64,000 nucleotides of DNA from Axinella damicornis. Taxonomy: Eukaryota > Porifera > Demospongiae > Axinellida > Axinellidae. The stretch is from contig OZ007509.1 of the NCBI GenBank assembly GCA_963931865.1, forward strand, positions 7,408,474 to 7,472,473, given 5' to 3'. The first letter of the stretch is position 1; the number at the start of each line of letters is the position of its first letter. The notes beneath the pieces were generated by a model. That model worked only from the letters and a program-made list of their open reading frames with translations, ran no database searches and was not told where the DNA came from. The translations under genes were made by a program, and so were the position numbers. Below are positions 23,012 through 35,300 of this stretch, in pieces.

Positions 23012-24430
23012 TGACTGACCCAGACGGCATTTCATGAAGACGGTGTGTTATGCTATGTAGTTTGACTCTTGCTTGTTTAATCATACCTCCCTCCCTTTCT
23101 TCTCACCTCAGGAAAGTGGAGCATGAAATGGAGATCGGGCTTGAGCTCTGTCAGGCAAGTAACGGGGAGGGAAGAATGGAGTTGAACAGGTGAGGAGAGA
23201 TGGGGTGGTGGGGGAAGGGAGAGGGAGAGATGGAGTGGTGGTGGGAGGGAGAAGGAGAGATGGGTTGGTGTTGGAGGGGAAGGGAGAGGGAGAGATGAGG
23301 TGGCGGGGGAAGGAAGAGGGAGAGATGGGGTTGGGTGGAGAGCAGAGCTAGGGGAGGTGAGATGGATACTCTCTTGCATATTACTGTACATAGTAATATT
23401 ATGTGGCTCTTAGAGAGTGGTTCCTCCTCTCCATGTAGAACTGAGACCTCTCGATCGTATTGGTAGCTATGCTGTGGTCCCCCGTCCACATGAGCAACAG
23501 GTGCTCCTCCCCCACTCCCGCGGGATGCAGTATAGGAATTTGCCTGGTCATTCCAACTCTCCAAGGTAGGTGTTATATTGCACACTCAATCCAACCATTT
23601 ATGGCAGAAGCATGGTTGCGGTGTATTTTTTCGAGGTCATGACGTCATCATCACATGATATAATGGGAGAGACTACAGTATTATATACAATCTGATTGGT
23701 CAATTGAAGGGGCTGTGTCCAACCTGTTGGTGCCTGAATCTTGCTCAAACTCAACTTGCAGGTGTGCTGTCATGAGTGTGTGCTAATTTTGGATCCACAC
23801 ACAACTGACGCTAGGAAGAGTAAGTGTAGCTCATTAATTGTTTGTCAATTCTATTCCCGATCTGGGAGTCCAAATGGCTATCTTGGCTTAGCCTTGTTCC
23901 AAAGTGGATCCCAGACCTACTGTTCACAAAGGGGGAGGAAAAAGAGGAGAGGATTATTGATAGGATGTGTGAAAAGAGCCTAACCATACTACATGCTTTG
24001 CAAGTTTCGATATAAATGAATGAATTGACCTTATTACTGAGGTTTCAATTCCTCAGACCTGCATTTTGTGCCATCATGCCTGAATTCCCGCTGTGCAGTC
24101 ACCCTCATCCCTCTTTGTTCTCATTTGTTGAATTCAATTATTGAGCTATAGTGAGTTGCTTAGGAAATTCTTTCCTACAGAGATTTGCCATGATGCATGA
24201 TGCACTGGGGCATGGCCTCTCAGTTCATGAAGAACCCCCGACTTGAAGGCAGGCATCAAAGTCTCACTAATATCTACAACAAAGTGAGTTCAAAACTACT
24301 TTAACCATAGCTTCTATCAGGACTAGCAGACAGCTACTATTGTAGTTACGTGTATGAGTATACACCTACTCTGCACTCTTCAGGACGTCCTTGCTGTCTC
24401 GCTCCAGTTGCTAGACAAAGACGTCAAAAC

Positions 24431-24509
24431 TAGCCTCATTCCCAGGCCTTCTCACCCCAGCGTTTGTCGCTTGCAAACGCTGGGGTGAGAAGGCCTGGGA
24501 ACGAGGCTA
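24431..24509. mobile_element. 79-bp hairpin MITE, TAGCCTC family
   Basis: The ends are TAGCCTCATTCCCAGGCC and its inverse GGCCTGGGAACGAGGCTA, with a palindromic interior ctcaccccagcgtttg. It lies directly after an exon-like sequence of the CAP-Gly pseudogene and introduces a stop. The flanking 9-mers agree at only 5 of 9 positions, so the insertion is older or the flanks have drifted. Confidence 0.8.
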
Positions 24510-25099
24510 TGTCAGACAAGTTCATTCACAGGGTATGGTCCCTTTCATATGTCTTCTTTGAAGTGAAGCTCAGGGATCTGGTTCATCACAGCTTGTACTC
24601 CCTGCCGATTTCCATAGTAGATACAATGTAGGTCACATCATGCTGAGGATTTTAGAAGGCGCACTATATACTTGGTACCGTTCCAACATTCAGGATCCCT
24701 GTTGTGCATATATGCAGTACGCTGAGTCAGACCATGCATGGGTAATGGAGTGCGGAGATCCCTCGCTCTCTATTATCCATGATCTGATGTTTTAACTATC
24801 ACTAATGTCACACAGTATCTAGACTATGTATCCTTGCATGTAGAGAAGCTCAGGGATGCATTACTGTGAACCCCTTACTCTCCACCTTCAGTGAGTTTGA
24901 TGCTAGCTGTTAAATTCATCTGGCACCATGCAGGTGTGTGGATATGCATGACATTGTTTGCCCCAAGCAACTGGATTGGGGTAGAGCTGTTTGAAGCACA
25001 TGGCGAGAACAATACACCATGGAAGGAAGGCCTTATTTTTGCCTACCCCAAGAGCTGTGGCTTTCTTGTGCAGCAAACCCAGAGGTTGAGGTACGTCAA

Positions 25100-26300
25100 A
25101 GATTGAACTGTATTCTTTTGTAAATGCACACTGACTATTCAAATGTTTGGGGGCCCTCCCCCAGGAAAATTTTGAATTTTAGACCTTCTGAGATCGTTTC
25201 TGGTGCAATCTTGGGATGAAACTGCAAGATTCAACAACTTGCTAGCCAGACTAAGCATATTATTGGTCCGGCGGCCGCCGCACCCTACGGCCCTGCATCC
25301 TGACTGCTGCTAAGTGACCATCAGGCCTAATTGCGACAGTTGATTCTGCCATAATATATTGATTGCTGCCACATTGTACTTACACATTACATGCTCAACT
25401 GTAAACCTTGCTGCTATGCCTGCTTTTGGCTTCCACTTACATATTATTAGGCTCAGCATAATCAGGAGCCCATAACGTGAAGGAGCATCCAACTTAGCAG
25501 TATAGCCACAGAGCATGTCTGTTCAAACGGCAGCAACCTAACTCTGCCCTTATTTGGAACCTCGTCATATGTAACAAGAGCTGGCGTACGGGGGACGAGG
25601 CTTCCTGTAGTAGTCAAATGTAGGTGTTGGCCTCATGCTAGTTATCACTTCAGTGTGACCGCAGCACAGGAGAAAGCACCTGAAGAGACGGACAGGATGG
25701 GCACCATAACCACCAGAGCTTCTCCGTAGCCACACCGTCCACACGCCGTTCGAGTCCATGGTAGGACCATTTGAAGTTCCGTATTCGTCTTTTTCGGCAA
25801 TTCTCATATGTAGAAGAGTGCCTGTAGGGGTGGTCTACGAATAGCTAGTAATGTATAATTATCTATAAAGTTCACTAATAGTCTGTCACAGCAACTTGTC
25901 AAACTTCTTTCCCAGATGCCAAACTTATTCCCAAGTGGCCTTGGGTCTGGGAATGAACCTACCTACCTACTTACCTACCTTGGAGTCAACTACAACGACA
26001 GCAACAGAGGGAGCACAAGTGCCATGGAGGGGAACTATGCATACCAGAGGAAGTGAACAGTTTCAATGACACAAGCATGCTTATTGTTGGCAGTAGTCAG
26101 TGCGTGCACATTTTCCAGGCAGACGTTGCTTGCCAAAATTTGGCTAGACGGACATTCTTTCTTGTATGAACTGCAAAAATTACCTGTAGTTTTTTTGTAG
26201 CACTGGACCAGTTACTCATACCGGCCATTAATTGGCTATGGGATCGACTGTACCCCTTTCTGTGAATAATGTTTCAAATGGACTCAAACACAAGATGGCA
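25100..26300. other. No gene seen; diverged repeats
   Basis: A segment at 25.67-25.82 kb resembles 19.44-19.60 kb, and 25.90-26.06 kb resembles 18.00-18.20 kb (both have caaacttattcccaag and gtcaactacaa). I see no intact exon. The 3' end of the minus-strand TIR gene starts at 26352. Confidence 0.4.
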
Positions 26301-26351
26301 ATCAACAGCCAATAAAACAAGCATCAAATTCTACAATAGCATTGTTCTTTG

Positions 26352-29300
26352 TCACAATCTGTTCTCTATTGCCTGCACTTTGCCTGAGAGCTCATCAACT
26401 TTTGCTTCCAACCTCTGCATCTGTACTAATAGCTGTTGGAGCTCTCCTCGCAGCTCCCCACCCAGTGCAGCCATGCTAGCACTCAGTAGCTCTTCCACTG
26501 TGGCCAGACTTGTGGGGTCATTGTGACCCAGAGGAGGTGAGACAGACTGTTCTCCACCATTGGACTCTGGAGCCTATTTTGTGTGCATACACTTATTCAT
26601 TGGACGTGCATGTGTATAGGTGTGTTCATACATGATTGTACGTACATTTGGGTGTGTGTGTAGGTACAGTGTGCATGTACCATTAGTGCTACTCACGTGA
26701 CCCTCAACGAATCAGACGCCTCCGAATCGAGCATTAAATCTTATTGCACACTGTAGTGTGCATTATCTAGATAATGCACATGCACTCTTCAAAGACCAAC
26801 GGCTGTTTCGGGTCAGTGAGTTGCACTAAGTAGTTGCATGCAAACTGGTATTTAAATATTACTTATTGGGGGTGGTTATAGTTATAGTCAAATGGTGTGA
26901 GTGGTTGTGGGTACGTATGCTGGGTTCACATAACAATGTCCACACAGTTCCTTTTTGAACCAGCTAGAAAATGCATATGCAAGAATGTACGTTAGCCAGA
27001 AACATTATGATGGGAAAACAGTTATCATGCCTTGCAATTGACTGCCACATACAACACTTGAAATATTATTGTTGGTTGAATTGAGAGTGGAGATGCTAGA
27101 AGTGAACACCAAACAGAGATGACAGTTAACGAAATTAGGATGGCTGGAAAGCAAGTGAGTCACTCCTTTTCCAGAAACATGCAGGCAGAGATAGAGGAGT
27201 CCAATACGATTACTACCAGGGGAGATCGAGGATGAAATTCCCTCCAGGAGACAGCTATGAAAATGCATTTGAACATTCCAATACCTAGTCATGCAGTGAA
27301 TATCAGCTTGCTATCAGAGCTCAACACAACTAGACGAGGTGTTCCATTCTTCTGGTCTCTTTCTCTGATGTATCCACTAAAACAGTTACAAGTTCGTGCT
27401 GTGATCACCTACCTCAGCTGAGTCAGTGGTATGATTGGCTGCATCTTCCTCATCCTCTCTGTTGTTGAAGAAACAAACACATGTACACACTGCAACTGAA
27501 CACACTTGCAAAATTAATAATCATCATCATGAATTAGCAAGTAGGTGCTGGCATGCTTCAACCCAAGCATTGCCACTCAGTGGCCATGGGAATGTAGAAC
27601 TATTTACCCCAATAATCAAAATAGGGTGGTATTATCAGTGCGGGCAGGTGTTTCTTTTCCTCCTGTTTTCCACATTGGTGTACTCCATACATTATTGAGT
27701 TGCTAGAACAAGGCCCTACACAGTACAGGGAAGTGCTTATTCCTTCAACTTATCAGTAAATGCCAAAACAGCCTCAAATATGACATCACTCTCCTCTTGT
27801 GTATGTGAGTGGGAGATAATGCCACTGCTTTGTTAAAGGCACCCGTAAACAGAAAAAGTTGTGATAGCATTGCTAATTACATACATAGAAGTTAGTCGAA
27901 ATCATGCACTCATATTACTTGCCTCCCCCAAACTGAGACAGATTACTGTACAGGCCGCAAAAAGTGATCTTGAGCCACTGAGCTGAAGGGACTACATTAC
28001 ATTTCAACCTCACACTAGGCCTGATTAATGAGCTCTTCATGTACCGCTCTGGTCCACTGCCACTGCCCACTGTTGTGCAGATTGCATTCACGAGGTCCCC
28101 ACTGCTGGCCTCAAACTCACTTTCATCCATGAAGTCAATCCACTGCAGAATGCAATATTACAGTGTAGCTACTTCTGTGTGGAATGAGACCTCGATCATG
28201 AGTGAAGTGACCTGTTATACTTTGGATGCTTCGATGGTATGATATTATACAGATGTTCCATAGGTAATGTTTTAGCATCCTGCCGTCTGATGTTGCTGCT
28301 CCTTCCCTCACACCACATGCAAAATAGTCTGGTATCAAAATTCATTCCAGGGATCTGTGGTCTACAAAATGACTTGTTAGACACTCCTCTCATGTACGTA
28401 TGTACACATGATGTTTATCACTTGTGAATTGCAAGAAGCTACTAGTGTAAGCCCTTGTAGTCTTGTACCTGTCTTTTCTGAATGATAAGCTTCAGTCCTG
28501 GGTCAATTTCTGCCACAGCCTCCAGTCTGAGAGTTATGATAGGCTTCTTGTATTCCTCTGCAAGAGCAAGCTGGAATAGGGATAATGGTACATCAGTTGA
28601 TCCTTACTTAAGGCCTGAAAGTCTGGCTGCTACGTACCTTATATGTAAAAGTTCTAATGTTAATTAGCCTTGGAACGTGCCACCAACTATATATGGAGCT
28701 ACATACATATTATATCACTGAGCAGTGCAATTAGTCTACGTAAGTCATGGGAGAGAGAATGGGTTGAAATTTGGCTGTGACCTCTAAATGGTCCTGCAAT
28801 CAATATATTAAGATTTTAACGTGTGTGTGTGTGTGTCTGTGCATGACGGAAGTGGGAAGTTCGTGGGGCGGGACTAGACTAAAGTGACGCGCGACCTTCA
28901 TACTTTAATTGAACCTTCATACTTTAATTGAACCTCGAACTCCGCGAAGAATGTTCGAGTGCTGGAATCCAGCTGGGCTGCAAGTGGGTGCATGCAATCG
29001 GGGAGCAGTCGAAGCGAACGCAATCGGGCGAGCAGCAGTTGAAGCGGACACAACCGGGGAGCAGCAGTTGAAGCGGACGCAATCGGGGAGCAGCAGCCGA
29101 AGCGGACGCGATCGGGAGCAGCAGCTGAAGTGGACGCAATCGAGGAGCAGCAGCTGGAAGCGGATGCAAATGGGGAGCAGCAGCTGAAGCGGACGCAATC
29201 AGGGAGCAGCAGCTCTGCACAGAGAGCTGTCCGGCGCCAGATTACTCACGGTAGGCAAACGAGGGGGAAGTAGCTGAGCGAGCGAAGCTACTTGTTATAA

Positions 29301-32300
29301 ATATGTACTTTCCTCAGACTATAACTATTATGTAGTCTTATGGATTTGCATGTCTCCACTCTCCAGCACAGATGATTATCATGCATGACTATACGGTTAG
29401 GGGCATGTTGACCATTCCACCTCCAGGTTTCGACGGCTTGTAGCAAGTGATATATAAGTAGTTTGCATGCAACAAAAAGCTGGTTGGAGAGGAGGCTAGA
29501 ACTCTCATCTACATATATCGTGAAGTAACACATGCAGAGCAGGGGACGGCATTCAACAGGTAATGACATTCCTTGTATCTAGCTTTGTTGCCTGATTTAC
29601 GTACCTCATCCTGGCAGTATTCGGAATTTGTTGAACGTGGGGTCATGATGAACACAAAACCTCGGCAACCCTAGAATGATAGTCAAGGTAAACAATTCTA
29701 ATACAGCGGATTGCACTTCCGTTGAAAATTGCATATTCTGTGACCGTGCTAATGCTTTTAGCATGCATTAGTGGTGAGAACTTCCTGTAGGTGGAGCTTC
29801 ACAGAAGTGACACGGCCCGGAATACGCTGGAGTCTGGAAGCTATGCGGGCACTTTGCATAAGTATCACATTAATCTGCAGAACATAGTTTCCGTGAAAAT
29901 CCACGGAATCCGCAATGTCCAAACGGAAGTACAATTCGCTGTACCATTCATTCATGTCTGGTTAGATTGAAATGCAATGCACTTGTACGTACCTCTGTAC
30001 CATACCAACAACAAACACAACAAATGGCTAAAGGCTGTTCCTTTGGTGAATGTTGTTTGTGGTGGCAATGAATCCAATTGCAATGATAACTTCATGGCAT
30101 TGTGCTATTGAGATCTGACAAACACCAGCTGCATGCAAGACCTGATTTTGCACTAGTCTCGGTCCCAGACCCAACCAACCCCAGCATGGATCGCTTTTAG
30201 TATCGCACACGGGGAAGGAAGCGATACACGCGCTGGATAAACGGTCTGGGAACGAGACTAATTTTTCACATGATGCTGTCAGCACCAAATGGCTGCATGA
30301 TGAGGCTCAGTGGACACAAATCAGCTGCCCACAGGCATTTCAGCCAGATACTCATACTCAGTTTGATCCTTCATGCAAGAGAGATATTCATACCAACAAC
30401 GTATCAGCTCTGACATTTGATCCCCTGAAGTACCTGAATTCCATCTGCAATCTCGTTCCTCCACTTGTGACCAGCCCTGATACCTGCCTCATCGATCCAG
30501 ACGGTATAGTTGGCAGCATTCAGAACTTTCTGAATAAGAAGTAGCCAGACATGAAGTTGGGTCTCTTTGAGTTATAACTACCTGCTCAAATCTCATAGTC
30601 CACAGTGTACGTATGTACCAACCTTTATCCTTCTTGCAAAGTGGATGTTAATGTGTGGATAACTCAGGAATATATCCTTCTGACCGACAATTGATCGCAT
30701 GTTCATTCTTCTTAGTTCTGTAGAGGCAGCATAACAAATAATTCAATTAGAATGTAGCCTCATTCCCAACCCCCCGCTTTCTGTACTGCAAGCAACAAAA
30801 AGCTGGGCGGGGCCTGGGAACAATGCTAATTACAGAGAGGCAGAAATCTACTGAGATTTTTTCCTGTGCATTTATAATTATCTTGGTAAGCCTATGTTCT
30901 GTCCGTCCTCTTAAAATGAAGAGAGCCTGCTACATCCACATATTTGCAGGTATATGTAACATACGTAGATCCAGGTGCCATTCATCCGCTGTCATAATGA
31001 AACTTACCGTCAATCAAACTTGACAGCTTCCTTTGGTTAGAAACGAACTTCACTCCAAGGCCTAATGGGGATAACACAGGTATCCAGATAGGCAGCAAAT
31101 CCACTTCCAAAGAGAGGGTATTGAAGTACCTGTCATTTCAGATGCTGACAACTCCAGTAGGTGCAGCCCATCTATTCCTCCTTCTGCAAACTTCTTTCTG
31201 TACTCTGACCTCTTCTCCAGGCTCTATGTTCAAGGCATAGTAACCAAAGGCACTAACAATTTATTTATGTCTGTCACACACATTACATACATCTGATAGC
31301 CCCAGCCAATAACTACACTCTTGTAATCGGGAAGCAGTCAGATGGGCTACAGGCAGCCACTGTTGCTAGGAAGCTCTCCACGACTACTGTAACTGCTAAC
31401 ATGATCACTATCTACATACCTCATACGTAATAGGATACATCTTAAACTTTCCAAATGACCAGTTCCAGTGTTGCCCAGAACTTAACTAACTCAGCTGTGA
31501 TGTGAAACTGCTTTTAGCTCCCTACAATCTTTTTTGGCTGTGTATGGTGCTCACTATGTTGCTCTCCATCCATAAGGAAACATGACTGACACTCCAGGAG
31601 CCAGGGTCAGGCTGCCGGTCACCAACTCCAAGGTTTGAAAGAGTCTGGGTAGCCAAACTGTGTGAGCCAAAGCAGGGGTGTGTGTGTGTGTGTGGGGCCC
31701 GGGGGGGGGGGGGGGGGGATAATATTGTGGAGGAGGGAGTTGGTGTTGTGGAGGAGGGAGTTGGTGTTGTGGAGGTCAGAAACACATAAGTTTAGCCACA
31801 GGCAATAGGAAGTGACACACACTCCAAACCTGTACATGTAAATGGACTTACAACGTAGGAGCAGTGTGGTCACAAGATTTGAGACAATGAAGACAGATTT
31901 GAGGTTCAGGGTCCATATAGGGTTCTGCACCCTTCAAAAATGACCACCCTGGTTGGGAGCCCTTGTATACCTATATATAACTGCTATCGTCATTACATTG
32001 TCCCATTACAATAGCCATCAGTGAACATCTACAGTGGGGATAATCGTCACTGAGATTGGAACAAGGTAACCTTGAATAGGAACAAGGTAATACTTGTATA
32101 CTTGGAACAAGGTAACCTTGAATAGGAAGGTCAGCTATTGTGGTTTCATCCTGAAATTACGACAAGAACTGTGCATGGTATTAAGTTTGCCTTGGCAATA
32201 ATTGGAAACTCTCAATCATTGGCCATCCCTAACTCAATGGAACTTAACGTATTAGTATACGTACCTTTTAGCTGTGTTGTCCAAGCTAAAGTGATTGACC

Positions 32301-35300
32301 AATAGCAGTGGTTGAATCCAGTCTTCAGGGACGACAAAGCTAGAACAAAACATAGTAAATACATAACTGTCAATAGTCCAAAATAATGTGCACACAAAGT
32401 AATACAATGCCTGCGACTACAAGTGTACAACATTACGATAGCTAGCACTCATCCTTATACATACTTGTCTGGTTTGTTGGTTGTCAGGTTCAGCAGAGCA
32501 GATACACACAGGCACTGAATTTCCTTTTCAAGGGAGCACAAGAGGACTAGTACTTTGGACACGATATCCAGGTCTGACTCCTGCAGAAAATGAGCACACA
32601 GTATCCAAAGCTGCTATACTCACATGATACTAGTGGACTGAGTAGCAATGCAGTACTAGTATACACAATACACAAAGGCTATCATGGATTCAGATGAAAT
32701 CTACATTGGATACCTCTCTACTTGCAAAGAGGAACTTGTTATTCTCAGTGTTCTTTGTGAACTCTCCTAGCAGAGTCAATGTGCTCAACAATGCTGGGTC
32801 GCTCTCAGGAAGGATGAGGAAACCCTACGAAGAGGAAGGAGAGGGAATGGATTTCAGAAGTGCTTTGTATCTGTACGCTAATTAAATAGCTAAAACAAAT
32901 AAATGAGCTACCTATAACGAACACGTTACCTCAGAATGTTTTCAGTGAGTTTATAACCATCACATTCATGTTGAATCACATACCATCAAAACCTTGAGGA
33001 TGTCCAGTGAAAGTGGTGGGAGTTGAGGAGGAGTTTCTCCACCGAGGCTCTTTGCGACGAAACCCACTGTGATCTTGCAGGGGAATGACATATGAGTAAC
33101 AGTACATCCAACTTGTTTCAGGTGCCATGCATATATATGCATACAGCTTCTCAGAAGTATATCCGTACACGAACCACACACAGAAATTGATGTGCTGAGG
33201 ATGTTAACTTATGCACACGGTCAGTTAGTCAGTCAAAGAGCAACAAAAGGTGCAGCCACTTCCAATTCCTCTTCAGAGGTGCGAGTGGTTTCCAGTGCAA
33301 TGCTACCTACATGACTGCATACCTCACCTCAAAGGATATCTGCACTATATCTATATAATTATGGTCTGTCCTCGGTGTGTGTACTTACCTTTTGAGTTTC
33401 TTCACTATCACAAATAATGTACTTCTCCAGAATAACACTCCAGCTGTATATATACAATGTCATGCTTAAATTATGCCAACTCATGTGCATTATATAAGGA
33501 AGTACATGATCATACCTGCCCAATTGGAGAAGTTGCTGTAGCTCAGTGATGAGTTTCTCTTCTCTTTCCAAGAATTTCTTCCTTTCAATTTCCACCGCAA
33601 GTCTCTCTGCTTCCTTGGCCTTCATAAAGTTGTTTGCATTCACACAGTAAAACATCTCTATGAGTAATTAATAACAAGCACTCTTAAATCTAGAGAATGT
33701 ACAGAGCCAAATTGATCGTTCCAAACTTGAATAGTTTCATGAACTCTCCCTCATGTATTAGAATGGTAACAATGGCTATCACTCCATAGTGTCTTTTTCT
33801 TCACCTTTGCCTCCATGGTGGGCTGCTGGATCACAGACAGAACTTCCTTGGCTTTCTCAAGCGCTTTCTGCAGAGTAGATAAGCAGCCAGTGGAAGGGGG
33901 AAGGACCTAGCACTGTTCATAATCACACTCGGGGTTGGAAAATATCTCCATGTAATGAGTACTCTGGGAATGCAATGACCACTGTTGTCCGCTGACACTT
34001 TCATACTATAAATGTTGTGCTGAAGCTCACTTTGGTGGAGTTACACATATAAGTACGTCGTTACCATGTCTTCTTGTTGGCTGCCGTTGCTCAATAAAAG
34101 GTATTAGGTGGTACATGAAACGAGCTGGTGGCGGTATTAAGAAGAGTCTGCTGATGTGTCCACAAGGTGGCAGTAAAGCAAGGCATGAAACGTCATTCTG
34201 AAAGGCGAGCTCGCCTTACCTGGAGTGCAGTTGCCACGTGGGACACCAGAGTAACAGTGTGAGGTCTTTTATTTTAAAGTGACACATCCATTGGTTTACA
34301 ATACTATCACCACTCTATATGTACCCAAATAAGCAGTACAATACCAGTAGCACACAAGTACATATAAGCGTCCGAGTACCTTTTTGGGTTCCACATGACT
34401 TTTGTGCATAAAGTCTTTATTGAAACTTGCACCCTGATTCTTGCCAGCAAACTCAACAAATCTCCGAGCATTCTGAACTTCAAATTCAGCCTGCAACTGC
34501 AGAATGAAATGATGATAAAATTATCTCTTTCCAAAGGAACAGTACACATATATTTTGCATGTGCATGGCACCCGTACTCCCGGTGGTGCAACTGGTAGGG
34601 CAAGTGTACCCACTTTTCAGAATGTTGTCAGATTATTCTTACGTACATCCACCAGTTTGTACTTACGTGTAAACCTACCCTAATTCCCAGGTTGAGAGTT
34701 CAAAACACTAGCTGGCCATTGGGTGTCTTCCATTCAATTTTGTATGGTGGTCACCCAAAGTCTATTGTATATATGGAGGGCCGATCAAATTTCTCCTTGC
34801 TACATGTAGACAATTGGCCAAAATCTGAATTTTTTTTTTGTTCCTTGTAGGCAGCTATAGCTAGCTAATACACACGCACATGATGTCACATACTGCCAAC
34901 AACAGCAATGGCGGCCATTGGGAAGACCACCAAGGTTAGTTTCAGCACGCACCAGTGCGCAATGCTGATAACGACGGTATATTTCCTGAGTGCAGTGAGG
35001 TTTGATTTGAAACAACTCTCCACTACCAGGAGTGTACTGTAGTACAATTTAAGATTCAGACAAGGTCATCCTACAATTGAGTCACACATACACAAGGGTG
35101 TAGACAAGGGGGGGGGGGGGGGGGGGGGGGGCTAGGGGGGCTAAAGCCCCCCCACTTTTTGAGATTCCCCTCTCTAATAATAAACCACCAGTTTTCTATA
35201 CATGAATTTTATTTGAAATTTCCAAATATTAACATACGACTTTGGTTACGAGATACAAACTCATTGCTATTCTGATCATCTCAAGACCCTCTGTTTTGTC

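Noticed and set aside
28196..28393. Alternative TIR-gene exon on the minus strand (IPGMNFDTRLFCMW)
   Set aside because: The exon ending at 28469 joins the exon at 28142 in phase and gives a normal TIR C-terminus (KRQ to WIDF). The extra piece is not needed and reaches a stop.
34570..34700. tRNA-like A box (tggtgcaactggtagggc)
   Set aside because: The expected B box is too far away and imperfect, and no cloverleaf forms.
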